DNA of 64,000 nucleotides from Actinotalea lenta (GTDB lineage Bacteria > Actinomycetota > Actinomycetes > Actinomycetales > Cellulomonadaceae), in assembly GCF_030586465.1 (NCBI RefSeq), contig NZ_JAUQYP010000002.1, positions 252,279 through 316,278 of the forward strand, in the 5' to 3' direction. The notes under the pieces are model-generated. The model saw only the letters and a list, made by a program, of their open reading frames with translations, made no database searches and was not told the DNA's origin. The position numbers were made by a program, and so were the translations under genes. Shown here piece by piece: positions 52,380 through 61,066 of the stretch (positions are counted from its first letter, which is position 1; each line of letters begins with the position of its first letter).

Positions 52380-55079
52380 ATGACCCGAATCCGCACCGTG
52401 CTGTCGTCGCTGACCGCACTCGCACTGGCCGCCGTCGGCCTGCTCGTGCCCACGGCCGCCGTGGCGGCCGACCCGGAGGTGTACCCGGTGCCGGCCACCG
52501 GGGCGTGGCTGGTGCACGGGCACGGCTGGGGGCACGGGCGCGGCATGTCCCAGTGGGGGGCGCAGGGCGCCGCCGTGCAGGGCGTGCCGGCCGACCAGAT
52601 CCTCGACTTCTACTACCCGAAGACCGCCACCGCCGACGTCGGCGACCCGACGCTGCGGGTCGGGCTGGCGGCGTACTCGCCGACGCTCTCGGTGACGCTG
52701 TGGAACCCCCCGGGCCAGACCGTCGTCACGTTCGTGGGCGTGGAGGAGGGTGACACGGCCGAGACGGCCTGGACCCTGATGGCGCGGCGCTACACGGTGT
52801 CGGTCTCCGGCCAGACCGTGACGATCCAGCCGCGCGACACGATCGGCGGCCCGGACCTCAGCCCCATGACGTACACGGGCCCGGTGACGATGTCCACGGG
52901 CGACGGCGTGGTGGTCGCACCCGAGCCGACCAGCACCACCGGCACCTGGTACCGCGGGCGCATCGAGGTGCGGCCCGCGACCACCGGCTTCAACGTGACC
53001 AACGTGGTGCCGATGGAGGAGTACCTGCGTGGGGTGGTGCCGCGTGAGTCGCCCGCGTACTGGAAGCCCGCGGCGCTCCAGGCGCAGGCCGTCGCCGCCC
53101 GCTCGTATGCGCTGTACAAGAAGGAGCACGCCTCGGGGGCGGTCGACCTGTGCGACACGACGGCGTGCCAGGTCTACGGCGGTCGGGCGACCGCGACCTG
53201 GAACGGGTCGGCGTCCGACGGCACCGCGACCGCCAAGGAGTCGGTCTCGACCGACCTGGCGATCGAGGCGACCGCGGGACAGGTCCGGACCTACGGCGGC
53301 CACACGGCCCTGACGGAGTTCTCGTCGTCGAACGGTGGCTGGACGCGGGCCGGGGGGGTGCCGTATCAGGTGGCGAAGGCCGACCCCTGGACGGGCAGCG
53401 CGCCCGGCGACCCGGTGTCGAGCTGGACCACGGCGCTCAGCGTGGAGCGCGTGCAGCGGTCCTGTCCGTCCGGCGGTGACCTGCGCCAGATCGTCGTGCT
53501 GTCCCGGGACGGCAACGGGGACTACGGCGGCCGCGTCACGTCGGTGCGGCTCGACTGCACGACCGGCTCCACGACGATCTCCAACCCGGCGTTCGGGATG
53601 CGGTCCTCCTGGTGGCAGATCGACACCACACCCCCCGCGCTCGACGGCTTCCAGGCCTCGGCGACGTCGATCGCCAGCGCGGGGTCCGTGACGGTCTCCG
53701 CCGTGCCCAACCTCAGCATGGACTACCAGCTGCGGGTCACCGACGAGCGCACCGGGCGGGTGGCGGCGACGGCGACGGCCGAGGCGGTCGCGGGGCAGCG
53801 GTTCTCCGTGACGTGGAACGGCCGCACCGACGGCGGGACCGCCGTGGGGGCGGGCCCGTACCGCGTCGCGCTGCGCGGCGTCGACCAGGCCGGACGGGTC
53901 TCCGCCTGGGTGTCCGCGCTGGTCCAGGTGGGTACGGCGCCCAACCCCGCCCCGGTCGCGGCGGTGCCGCTGGTGGGTGACGGCGGGTACGTCGCCGTCG
54001 CGCCCGTCCGCCTGCTGGACACCCGCGAGACCTTCACCTCGATGGGCGCCCGGCAACGGCAGGACCTCCAGGTCACCGGCGTGGCCGGCCTGCCGACCTC
54101 CGGGGTGACCGCGGTCGTGCTGAACGTGACGGCCGTGAACGCCTCGCAGGAGACGCACCTGCGTGCGTGGCCCGCGGGGTCCCCGATGCCCCCGACGTCG
54201 ATCCTCAACGTCGGGCCCGGCAGGACGCAGGCCAGCATGGCCGTGGTCGCCGTGGGCGGGCAGGGCAAGATCAGCCTGTACAACGCGGCGGGCGTGACCC
54301 ACGTGATCGTCGACGTCGTCGGGTACTTCAGCACGGCGCTGGGCTCGGCGGCCGGCTACCACGCGGTCGACCCGCTGCGCGCGTACGACTCCCGCGCGAG
54401 CGGCCAGTCGCCGCTCGCGCCCGGAACCCCGAGGGCGGTCGACGTCGCGGGCAAGCTCGGCATCGCCCCGACGCAGATCGGTGCCGTCCTGGTGAACCTC
54501 ACGACCGTGGCGCCCCGTGGCCAGGGGTACGTCGTGGCCTACGGGGGGTCGGCCGTCCCGTCCGTCTCGACGGTGAACCTGCGGCCCGGGGTGGACGTCG
54601 CCAACCGCGCGGTCGTGCCGGTGGTCGACGGCCGCATCATGCTGGCGTCGCGGGGCTCGTCCACCGACGTCGCGGTCGACGTGGTCGGGTGGTTCGGCAC
54701 CGCGGGCAGCGGCGACGGCTCGCTGTACACGCCGGTGCAGCCCGTCCGTCTGCTCGACACGCGCACGTCCTCGGCGCTGCCGCCGCACGGCACCGTCTCG
54801 GTCCGGGCGGGCTCGGCGGCACCGGCGGCGGCGTCGGCCCTGAGTGGTTCGGTCACCGTGGTGTCCACCACGGCGACCAGCACGCACCTGCGGACCTGGC
54901 CGAGCGGAACGCCGATGACGGCGGCGTCGGACGTCAACGCGGTGCGCGGTACCACGCAGAGCAACGCCGTGGTCGTCCCGCTGTCCAGCGGCAGCTCTCC
55001 GGCCGTGTCGATCTACAACGCCGCCGGCAGCACCCAGGTGCTGCTGGACATGACGGGGTACTTCGCGCCGCGGAGCTGA
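52380..55079 (+). CDS. Secreted SpoIID/LytB-domain protein with FlgD-like Ig domain and three VLDTR modules
   Basis: The 899-residue protein has a signal peptide (cleavage near AVAAD, about 30). The SpoIID/LytB region spans about 40-410. The GHGWGHGRGMSQWGA motif stands first (47-61), and VVPMEEYLRGVVPRESP with its catalytic glutamate comes near 213-229. Then comes a FlgD-like Ig domain (about 420-515), the linker VPLVGD and modules at 536-651, 659-775 and 782-899. SpoIID enzymes are lytic transglycosylases on denuded glycan strands. Here no stem-trimming partner is adjacent, but the amidase at 40852 with the same C-terminus could create such strands. Confidence 0.85.
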   Translation: MTRIRTVLSSLTALALAAVGLLVPTAAVAADPEVYPVPATGAWLVHGHGWGHGRGMSQWGAQGAAVQGVPADQILDFYYPKTATADVGDPTLRVGLAAYSPTLSVTLWNPPGQTVVTFVGVEEGDTAETAWTLMARRYTVSVSGQTVTIQPRDTIGGPDLSPMTYTGPVTMSTGDGVVVAPEPTSTTGTWYRGRIEVRPATTGFNVTNVVPMEEYLRGVVPRESPAYWKPAALQAQAVAARSYALYKKEHASGAVDLCDTTACQVYGGRATATWNGSASDGTATAKESVSTDLAIEATAGQVRTYGGHTALTEFSSSNGGWTRAGGVPYQVAKADPWTGSAPGDPVSSWTTALSVERVQRSCPSGGDLRQIVVLSRDGNGDYGGRVTSVRLDCTTGSTTISNPAFGMRSSWWQIDTTPPALDGFQASATSIASAGSVTVSAVPNLSMDYQLRVTDERTGRVAATATAEAVAGQRFSVTWNGRTDGGTAVGAGPYRVALRGVDQAGRVSAWVSALVQVGTAPNPAPVAAVPLVGDGGYVAVAPVRLLDTRETFTSMGARQRQDLQVTGVAGLPTSGVTAVVLNVTAVNASQETHLRAWPAGSPMPPTSILNVGPGRTQASMAVVAVGGQGKISLYNAAGVTHVIVDVVGYFSTALGSAAGYHAVDPLRAYDSRASGQSPLAPGTPRAVDVAGKLGIAPTQIGAVLVNLTTVAPRGQGYVVAYGGSAVPSVSTVNLRPGVDVANRAVVPVVDGRIMLASRGSSTDVAVDVVGWFGTAGSGDGSLYTPVQPVRLLDTRTSSALPPHGTVSVRAGSAAPAAASALSGSVTVVSTTATSTHLRTWPSGTPMTAASDVNAVRGTTQSNAVVVPLSSGSSPAVSIYNAAGSTQVLLDMTGYFAPRS

Positions 55080-55085
55080 GGGCGC

Positions 55086-56483
55086 TCAGCCGCCGTGGCT
55101 GATGCCCGAGACGGCGGCGAGCACCGCGAGCGTGCCCGCGCCGCCCAGGGCGACCGCCGCCCACGTGCCCCCGCGCACCCGCTCGAGCACGATGGCCCAG
55201 CACGCGAGGATCAGCGGCACGAGGCTCAAGCCGTAGCGCGAGCTCACGTCGGGGAAGTACTCGGCCCCGCTCGTGTTGACGAACGCCTGGAGCTGGACCA
55301 CGGTCGGGTAGGTCAGGAGGCCGACGAGGGTCGCTGCCGGGATCGTGAACGCCCGGCTGGAGGGCCGCAGCCGGAAGAGTGCGACGAATGCCCCGGACGT
55401 GACCAGGGCGGTGGCGAGCGGCGTCCAGAACGTCATGGCGAGGCCGGTGAAGTCCGGGTCGAGCAGCACGCGGGCGGACATCTGCAGGCCCTGGAAGAAC
55501 GTCGAGGTCCACTCGGCCAAGGGTGTGCCGACGATCGGGTCGGTGCTGAAGCCCGCGATCGGGCTGACCCAGTTCGGGTCGCCGCGGTGGGACTGGAAGA
55601 GGTCCCAGGCGAAGTACACGACGGCAACCGTCGCAACGATCGAGAGGCCCACGACGGCGAGCGGCCGGGCCTGCGGGGTGCGTCGGCGCAGCACCGCGTA
55701 GATCACCGCGACGCCGGCCACGGCGAGCAGGGCATAGGCGTTGAGAGTCTTGGTCGAGGCGGCGAGCGCGGTGAGCAGGACCGGCACCCACAGGCCGTAG
55801 CGTTCCTCGCGGAACAGCCGCGCCGCGACGAGCAGCGCGAAGGCGCCGCCCAGGATGGCCGGGGCGTCGTTCGTCACGGTGGTGCCCGAGCCGAGCACCC
55901 ACGGGGTGCCGACGGCGGTCGCGGCGATGCCCGCGGCGATCGCCGTGCGCACCCCCCACCGGCGCAGCGCGAAGAACAGCATCACGACGCCCGCGGCCAG
56001 CCACAACGAGCTGGCGAACCGCGCCGCCGGCACGAAGGTGACGCCCACCACGCTCGCAGCGCGGGCCAGGTAGCCGGTGACCAGGTAGTACACCGGTGGG
56101 TGAGCGAAGTTGTACTGCTCGCCGCGCGCGACGAAGTCGGCAGGGTTGGTGGTGCTGTCGCACGGCGGGAGCTTGAGGTTGAACTGCCCGCGACAGGTCC
56201 ACTCGCGCAGGATCTCGGGCGGGATGGTGTCCCCGGCGGCGGGGATCTTGCCGTGCGAGATGTCCCACGCATAGCCGAGGTGGGTGTGCTCGTCGATCGG
56301 CGAGAGGTCGGGTGAGGCGAGCTGCCCCAGGGTGCCGATGACGACCGTGATGAGGCCGAGCCCGACCGCCACGACCGCCGTGATCCAGGTGCGCTCCCGC
56401 GCCGGACCCGGGCCGGTCGTCTCGGGCGGAACGGGTGGGGGGGAGTCGTCACCGTCGATGATCGTCTCGCCGTCCGCCGCCAC
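55086..56483 (-). CDS. GT-C membrane glycosyltransferase (ArnT/PMT-like)
   Basis: The 465-residue protein has about eleven helices. The first external loop carries DEHTHLGYAWDI, where the acidic pair fits the GT-C active site, and a long periplasmic loop has four cysteine/proline-rich turns (EWTCRGQFNLKLPPCDS). HPPVYYLVTGYLAR and TNDAPAILGGAFALL follow. GT-C enzymes use polyprenyl-phosphate sugars outside the membrane. The divergent GT2 gene could make such a donor. The GTG at 56483 has GGGAGG six bases upstream. The stop is 6 bases from the SpoIID stop, in a short CTGAG/CTCAG hairpin. Confidence 0.75.
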   Translation of the reverse strand: MAADGETIIDGDDSPPPVPPETTGPGPARERTWITAVVAVGLGLITVVIGTLGQLASPDLSPIDEHTHLGYAWDISHGKIPAAGDTIPPEILREWTCRGQFNLKLPPCDSTTNPADFVARGEQYNFAHPPVYYLVTGYLARAASVVGVTFVPAARFASSLWLAAGVVMLFFALRRWGVRTAIAAGIAATAVGTPWVLGSGTTVTNDAPAILGGAFALLVAARLFREERYGLWVPVLLTALAASTKTLNAYALLAVAGVAVIYAVLRRRTPQARPLAVVGLSIVATVAVVYFAWDLFQSHRGDPNWVSPIAGFSTDPIVGTPLAEWTSTFFQGLQMSARVLLDPDFTGLAMTFWTPLATALVTSGAFVALFRLRPSSRAFTIPAATLVGLLTYPTVVQLQAFVNTSGAEYFPDVSSRYGLSLVPLILACWAIVLERVRGGTWAAVALGGAGTLAVLAAVSGISHGG

Positions 56484-56517
56484 CCGAAGCCTCCCTCGAC
56501 CCCTGCACCGTGCGGGG

Positions 56518-56524
56518 TATCCTA
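56518..56524. promoter_or_regulatory. Overlapping divergent -10 elements (TATCCTA)
   Basis: TATCCT on the plus strand (56518-56523) and TAGGAT on the minus strand (56519-56524) share almost the same bases. They could serve the GT2 and GT-C genes as one bidirectional promoter. Confidence 0.5.
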
Positions 56525-56568
56525 CGCAAGCCTCGCACAAGTCCCCGCGCCCACAGTCAGCGAGTTCG

Positions 56569-57516
56569 ATGAAGGTCTTCGTCCAGATCCCGTGCCTCAA
56601 CGAGGAGCACACGCTCCCCTTGGTCCTCGCCACCATCCCCCGCGAGATCGAGGGGGTCGACGAGGTCGAGATCCTCGTGATCGACGACGGCTCCACGGAT
56701 GCGACGCTCGAGGTCGCCCGCCGCCTGGGCGTCACGCACTTCGTGCACCACACCCGGAACATGGGCCTGGCGCGCTCGTTCCGGGACGGGGTGGACTACG
56801 CGCTGCGGCACGGCGCGGACATCGTGGTGAACACCGACGGGGACAACCAGTACCCGCAGGAGCGCATCCCGGACCTCGTCGCCCCGGTGATCGCCGGCGA
56901 TGCGGACATCGTGATCGCCGACCGGCAGACCTCCACGATCGAGCACTTCTCGCCGTTCAAGAAGCAGATGCAGCGGCTGGGCAGCTCCGTGGTCAACGCT
57001 GCCGCGGACACCGAGCTCCCGGACGCTGCCAGCGGGTTCCGCGCCTACTCCAGGGCGTCGCTCCTGCGCCTGAACGTGGTGACCGAGTTCTCCTACTGCA
57101 TGGAGACGATCATCCAGGCCGGGCACAAGCGGCTGCGGATCGCGAGCATCCCCGTGGTGACCAACGCGAAGACCCGCGAGTCGCGGCTGTTCCGCAACAT
57201 CTGGCACCACATGTACAAGTCGGCGTCGGCGATCACGCGCAGCTACCTGATGTTCAAGCCCCAGGTGGTGTTCACCACGCTGGCGCTGGTCTTCGGACTC
57301 CTCGCAGCGGTGCCGTTCGTCCGGTTCCTGGTGCTGTACGTCACGAGCGGCGGGGACGCGTCCGGCAACGTGCAGTCCCTGATCTTCGGCACGGTCATGG
57401 TGGTGGCAGCGCTGCTCTCGGTGGCTCTCGGTGTGCTCTCCGACCTGCAACGCACCAACCGGATCCTGCTCGAGGAGCAGCTCGAACGGCTCAAGGAGAT
57501 CCAGTACCGGGCCTGA
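56569..57516 (+). CDS. GT2 polyprenyl-phosphate glycosyltransferase (DPM1/GtrB-like)
   Basis: The 315-residue protein begins VFVQIPCLNEEHTLPLVL and has VIDDGSTDAT, then NTDGDNQYP, the metal-binding DxD, and RNMGLARSFRDG. Two helices near the end (about 225-247 and 262-285) anchor it. The layout is that of DPM1/GtrB enzymes that transfer a sugar from a nucleotide to a polyprenyl phosphate. Its divergent neighbour is a GT-C enzyme able to use such a donor. The ATG at 56569 precedes the first beta strand. Its last 26 bases overlap the rhamnosyltransferase gene on the other strand. Confidence 0.9.
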   Translation: MKVFVQIPCLNEEHTLPLVLATIPREIEGVDEVEILVIDDGSTDATLEVARRLGVTHFVHHTRNMGLARSFRDGVDYALRHGADIVVNTDGDNQYPQERIPDLVAPVIAGDADIVIADRQTSTIEHFSPFKKQMQRLGSSVVNAAADTELPDAASGFRAYSRASLLRLNVVTEFSYCMETIIQAGHKRLRIASIPVVTNAKTRESRLFRNIWHHMYKSASAITRSYLMFKPQVVFTTLALVFGLLAAVPFVRFLVLYVTSGGDASGNVQSLIFGTVMVVAALLSVALGVLSDLQRTNRILLEEQLERLKEIQYRA

Positions 57517-58417
57517 CGCGCAGGGGGCCGGTGCGCCGCAGCAGCCCGTCCAGCACGCCCCTGACGGCGAGCCGCGCGCGGCGCCACCGCGGGGGGACCA
57601 GCAGCGCGTTGAAGGCGGTGAGCTTGGCCAGCCAGACCAGGTACCCGATCCGCCACGCGACCGGCAGCAGGCCGGACCGCACGAGCAGCACGGTGTTGCG
57701 CGCGAGGTAGTAGACCCGCGTGGGGGAGTGCACGTGCACCTCCTGGCGTCGGCCCGGGAGCCGGACCAGCCGGTCGCCCAGCCGGTGGTCGAGGCGGGCC
57801 GCGACGACCGCGTGCAGGGTCCAGCCACGACGGCGGGCGCGCAGGCCCCACTCGAGGTCGACGTGGTCGATGAACCATGCCTCGTTCATGCCGCCGACGT
57901 CGTCGAGCACGTCCAGCGGGATCAGGCAGCCCGATGCGAGCAGGAAGGTCGCCTCGACCAGGCCGTCGGTGTCGGGCGTGCACGGCGAGCGACGGGGCCC
58001 CCAGCGGCTGTCGCGGTAGACCATCACCTCGTCGGCGGAGCGGACGTCGACGCTGACCGGGCCGACCGCGCCCGGGCGGTCGCCGCGGCGCTCGGCGGCC
58101 CGCAGCCCGGCGAGCAGCAGCTCGACCATGTCCGCGGCCGGGACGCTGTCCTGGTCCGACAGCAGCACGTGGGTGGCGGCGAGGTCGCGCGCCGCGGCGA
58201 TGCCCACGTTCTGCGCCGCCGCGATGCCGGTGTTGGTCGCCAACGGCTCGAACCGCACATCGGCCCTGGCGCACAGGTCGCGCAGCCCGGTGACGTCGGG
58301 GCTGCCGTTGTCCACCACCACGACGTGCTCGACCTGCGCGCTGAGCGAGCGCAGCAGCGTCCCGGTGAGCTCGAGGTCGGGCCCGAAGGTGACGACGACG
58401 GCGACGACGGTGGTCAG
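57491..58417 (-). CDS. GT2 rhamnosyltransferase-like enzyme starting at CTG
   Basis: The 308-residue protein has VVAVVVTFGPDLELTGTLL, VVVVDNGSPD, LLSDQDSVP (the DQDS signature of rhamnosyltransferases), ATFLLASGCLIPL and WFIDHVDLEWGLRARRRG. It lies directly downstream of rmlC, which fits use of dTDP-L-rhamnose. No ATG, GTG or TTG lies at a useful place; the first beta strand begins at CTG 58417, which overlaps the rmlC stop as CTGA and has GGAG eight bases upstream. A CTG start is therefore likely. The end overlaps the GT2 gene by 26 bases. Confidence 0.82.
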   Translation of the reverse strand: MTTVVAVVVTFGPDLELTGTLLRSLSAQVEHVVVVDNGSPDVTGLRDLCARADVRFEPLATNTGIAAAQNVGIAAARDLAATHVLLSDQDSVPAADMVELLLAGLRAAERRGDRPGAVGPVSVDVRSADEVMVYRDSRWGPRRSPCTPDTDGLVEATFLLASGCLIPLDVLDDVGGMNEAWFIDHVDLEWGLRARRRGWTLHAVVAARLDHRLGDRLVRLPGRRQEVHVHSPTRVYYLARNTVLLVRSGLLPVAWRIGYLVWLAKLTAFNALLVPPRWRRARLAVRGVLDGLLRRTGPLRVRPGTGSP

Positions 58418-59028
58418 CCCAGGCTCCGGCGGTAGGCGAGGGCGGCCTCGAAGGTGGGTAGCGCCCCGGCTGCGGCGGCGTCGGCGAGAGTCGGGGCGGC
58501 GGCGTCCTTCTCGGAGAGCTGCGGCACGAGCGGCGCGCCGTCCCGCGCCGTGGTCGGCCAGGTGATCCCGATCTCGGGATCCAGCGGGTGAACGCCGTGC
58601 TCGCGACCGGGCGTGTAGGGCGTGGAGCACAGGTACAGCACGGTGGACCCGTCCGCGAGGGACATGAAGGCATGCCCCAGCCCCTCGGACAGGTAGATCG
58701 CGCGCCGGTCGACGTCGTCCAGGAGCACCGAGTCCCACTGCCCGAACGTCGGCGACCCGACCCTGATGTCGACCACGACGTCCAGGACCGCCCCCGCTGC
58801 GCACGTCACGTACTTCGCCTGGGACGGGGGCACGTCGGCGTAGTGCACGCCGCGCAGCACGCCCGCGGCCGACACCGAGCAGTTGGCCTGCGCGAGGCTC
58901 AGGTCGTGACCGACCTCGGCGGCGAACGCCGCACCCTTGAACCACTCGAGGAACACGCCCCGGGCGTCGCCGTGCTGCCGGGGGGTGATCTCCCAGGCCC
59001 CGGGGACGTTCAGCTCTCGGTAGGTCAT
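58414..59028 (-). CDS. rmlC: dTDP-4-dehydrorhamnose 3,5-epimerase
   Basis: The 204-residue cupin has GDARGVFLEWFK, QANCSVSAAGVLRGVHY with the catalytic H62, K72 in SQAKYVTC, and YLSEGLGHAFMSL. It epimerises C3 and C5 of dTDP-4-keto-6-deoxyglucose, after RmlB and before RmlD. GGAGAGGGAG stands three bases before the ATG at 59028. The rhamnosyltransferase overlaps its stop. It is divergent from rmlD. Confidence 0.94.
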   Translation of the reverse strand: MTYRELNVPGAWEITPRQHGDARGVFLEWFKGAAFAAEVGHDLSLAQANCSVSAAGVLRGVHYADVPPSQAKYVTCAAGAVLDVVVDIRVGSPTFGQWDSVLLDDVDRRAIYLSEGLGHAFMSLADGSTVLYLCSTPYTPGREHGVHPLDPEIGITWPTTARDGAPLVPQLSEKDAAAPTLADAAAAGALPTFEAALAYRRSLG

Positions 59029-59054
59029 CTGCTCCCTCTCCTTCGACGGGCCCC

Positions 59055-59075
59055 AGGGTAGCCAGCCAGTAGGCT
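59055..59075. promoter_or_regulatory. Divergent rmlC/rmlD promoter region
   Basis: TACCCT on the minus strand (59055-59060) and TAGGCT on the plus strand (59070-59075) fit -10 boxes for rmlC and rmlD, each giving a short leader with a Shine-Dalgarno site. Confidence 0.45.
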
Positions 59076-59114
59076 CCCGGGGATGGCACGAGCGGGCGAG
59101 AGGGAGGACTGACG

Positions 59115-59969
59115 ATGCGCTGGCTGGTGGTGGGCGCTCAGGGCATGCTCGGCCAGGACCTGGTCGACGTGCTGCGGGCGGCCGGGCACGAGGTGGTCGG
59201 CGTGGACCGGCCGGAGATCGACATCACGGACCCCGATCAGTGCGTCACCCACGTGGCCGGTCACGACGTCGTCGTGAACTGCGCCGCCTGGACGGCGGTG
59301 GACGCGGCGGAGGACCACGAGCCCGAGGCCTTCACCGTCAACGGGGTGGGAGCCGCGCACCTGGCCCGCGCAGCACACGGTGCCGGCGCGAGGATCGTCC
59401 AGATCTCCACGGACTACGTCTTCGACGGCGACGCCTCGGACCCGTACCCGGCGGACGCCCCCGTCGGGCCGCGGTCCGCCTACGGCCGGACGAAGGTCGC
59501 GGGCGAGTGGGCGGTCGCCGCGCACGCCCCCGACCACCTCATCGTGCGGACGGCCTGGCTGTACGGCGCTCGGGGCGCATGCTTCCCCGCCACGATCGCC
59601 CGGGTGGTGCGGGAGAAGGGTGGCGCGGACGTGGTCGCCGACCAGGTCGGGCAGCCGACCTGGACCGTGGACCTCGCCCGGCTGATCCTGCGCCTGGTCG
59701 AGGCGGAGGTCCCCGCGGGCACGTACCACGGCACGTCGGCCGGCCGGACCAGCTGGTACGACTTCGCCCGGGCCGTGGTCTCGGCGGCGGGCCTCGACCC
59801 CGAGACCGTCCGGCCGACCACCAGCGAGGCCTTCGTGCGGCCCGCGCACCGTCCGGCGTGGTCGGTCCTCTCGCACGACGGCCTGGCGGCCGTCGGCGTC
59901 GAGGAGATCGGCGACTGGCAGGAGCGCTGGGCCGAGGCCGCCCCGCAGGTGCTGGGGACCTCGACGTGA
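59115..59969 (+). CDS. rmlD: dTDP-4-dehydrorhamnose reductase
   Basis: The 284-residue SDR has the NADPH loop VVGAQGMLGQDL (5-16), the STDYVFDGD segment, YGRTKVAGE (Tyr and Lys of the active site) and RTAWLYG. It reduces dTDP-4-keto-rhamnose to dTDP-L-rhamnose. GGAGG lies about 8 bases before the ATG. The next glycosyltransferase starts in its stop (GTGA), so this gene leads a three-gene operon with a glycosyltransferase and a flippase-like protein. Confidence 0.94.
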   Translation: MRWLVVGAQGMLGQDLVDVLRAAGHEVVGVDRPEIDITDPDQCVTHVAGHDVVVNCAAWTAVDAAEDHEPEAFTVNGVGAAHLARAAHGAGARIVQISTDYVFDGDASDPYPADAPVGPRSAYGRTKVAGEWAVAAHAPDHLIVRTAWLYGARGACFPATIARVVREKGGADVVADQVGQPTWTVDLARLILRLVEAEVPAGTYHGTSAGRTSWYDFARAVVSAAGLDPETVRPTTSEAFVRPAHRPAWSVLSHDGLAAVGVEEIGDWQERWAEAAPQVLGTST

Positions 59970-61066
59970 AGCTCGCGCTGGTCGGCCCGACGCACCCGTT
60001 CAAGGGGGGCATCGCGCAGCACACCACGAGGCTGGCCGGGGCGCTGCGGGACGCCGGCGTGAGCACCGCGCTGGTCTCCTGGTCGCGGCAGTACCCCGCG
60101 CGGTTGTACCCCGGTCAGCTCACGGTGCCCGACGGCCAGCCCGAGGTGCCCCCGTACGACCGGACGACACGGGACCTCGCCTGGAACCGTCCCGACAGCT
60201 GGCTCCGGGTGGCCCGGCGGCTGCGGGCCGCAGACGCGGTGGTGTTCGTGGTGGTGACCCCGCTGCAGCTGGTCGCGTACCACGTGATGCTCTCGGTCCT
60301 GGGGCGCGGGACCCGCACCGTCGCCCTGGTGCACAACGTCCTCCCGCACGAGCCCTCCCCGGTCGACCGTCCCCTGGTCTCGGCGTTCCTGCGCCGCGTC
60401 GACGCGGTCCTGGTGCACACCACCGAGCAGGCCGAGCTCGCCCGGGAGCTGGGGGCCGCGGACCCGGTGACGATCCTGCTGCCCTCGAACATCGAGGCCC
60501 ATCCCCACCGGGCGGCTCCCGCACGCACGAGCCCCGACGACCCGCTCGAGGTGCTGTTCTTCGGCCTCGTCCGGCCCTACAAGGGCGTCGACGTCCTGGT
60601 GCGCGCGGCGGCCGAGGTGCCCCAGGTGCGCCTGACCGTGGCCGGCGAGTTCTGGAGCGACCCGGCCGAGCTCGCGTCGCTCGCCCACGAGCTCGGTGCG
60701 GGTGACCGGGTCTCGCTGCGGGCCGGCTACGTGCCGACCGAGCAGCTCGAGGAGCTGTTCGGCGCCTCGCACGTGGTGGCACTGCCCTACCGGGACGCGA
60801 CCGGCAGCGGCAACATCCGTCTCGCGCTCGAGCAGGGTGTGCCCGTGGTCGTGACCCGGGTCGGTGACCTGCCCGAGTCGGTGGCCGGAGGCCTGGGCCT
60901 GGTCTGCGAGCCCGACGACGTCGCGTCCCTCGCCGAAGCACTCCGCTCGGTGGCCGACCCGGAGGTCCAGGCGGCGCTGGACCGCGCCGTGGCGGCCCGG
61001 CCCAGCAGCCACGCGGAGGAGTGGTCGCGCTACGTCGGCGCGCTCGTCGACCTCGCCGAGCCGTGA
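59966..61066 (+). CDS. Glycosyltransferase family 4 of the rmlD operon
   Basis: The 366-residue GT-B enzyme starts KLALVGPTHPFKGGIAQHT, an acceptor-site loop seen in GT4 enzymes. It has VALVHNVLPHEPSP, VLFFGLVRPYKGVDVLVRAA and the donor motif RDATGSGNIRLALEQGVPVV. It is coupled to rmlD (GTGA) and to the following membrane gene (GTGA), so a rhamnose or mannose donor is likely. The acceptor would be a lipid-linked chain at the inner membrane face. Confidence 0.88.
   Translation: MKLALVGPTHPFKGGIAQHTTRLAGALRDAGVSTALVSWSRQYPARLYPGQLTVPDGQPEVPPYDRTTRDLAWNRPDSWLRVARRLRAADAVVFVVVTPLQLVAYHVMLSVLGRGTRTVALVHNVLPHEPSPVDRPLVSAFLRRVDAVLVHTTEQAELARELGAADPVTILLPSNIEAHPHRAAPARTSPDDPLEVLFFGLVRPYKGVDVLVRAAAEVPQVRLTVAGEFWSDPAELASLAHELGAGDRVSLRAGYVPTEQLEELFGASHVVALPYRDATGSGNIRLALEQGVPVVVTRVGDLPESVAGGLGLVCEPDDVASLAEALRSVADPEVQAALDRAVAARPSSHAEEWSRYVGALVDLAEP

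Noticed and set aside
55086-56762. Longer start for the GT-C gene at 56762
   Set aside because: It would overlap the first 190 bases of the divergent GT2 gene. GTG 56483 has GGGAGG at the right distance.
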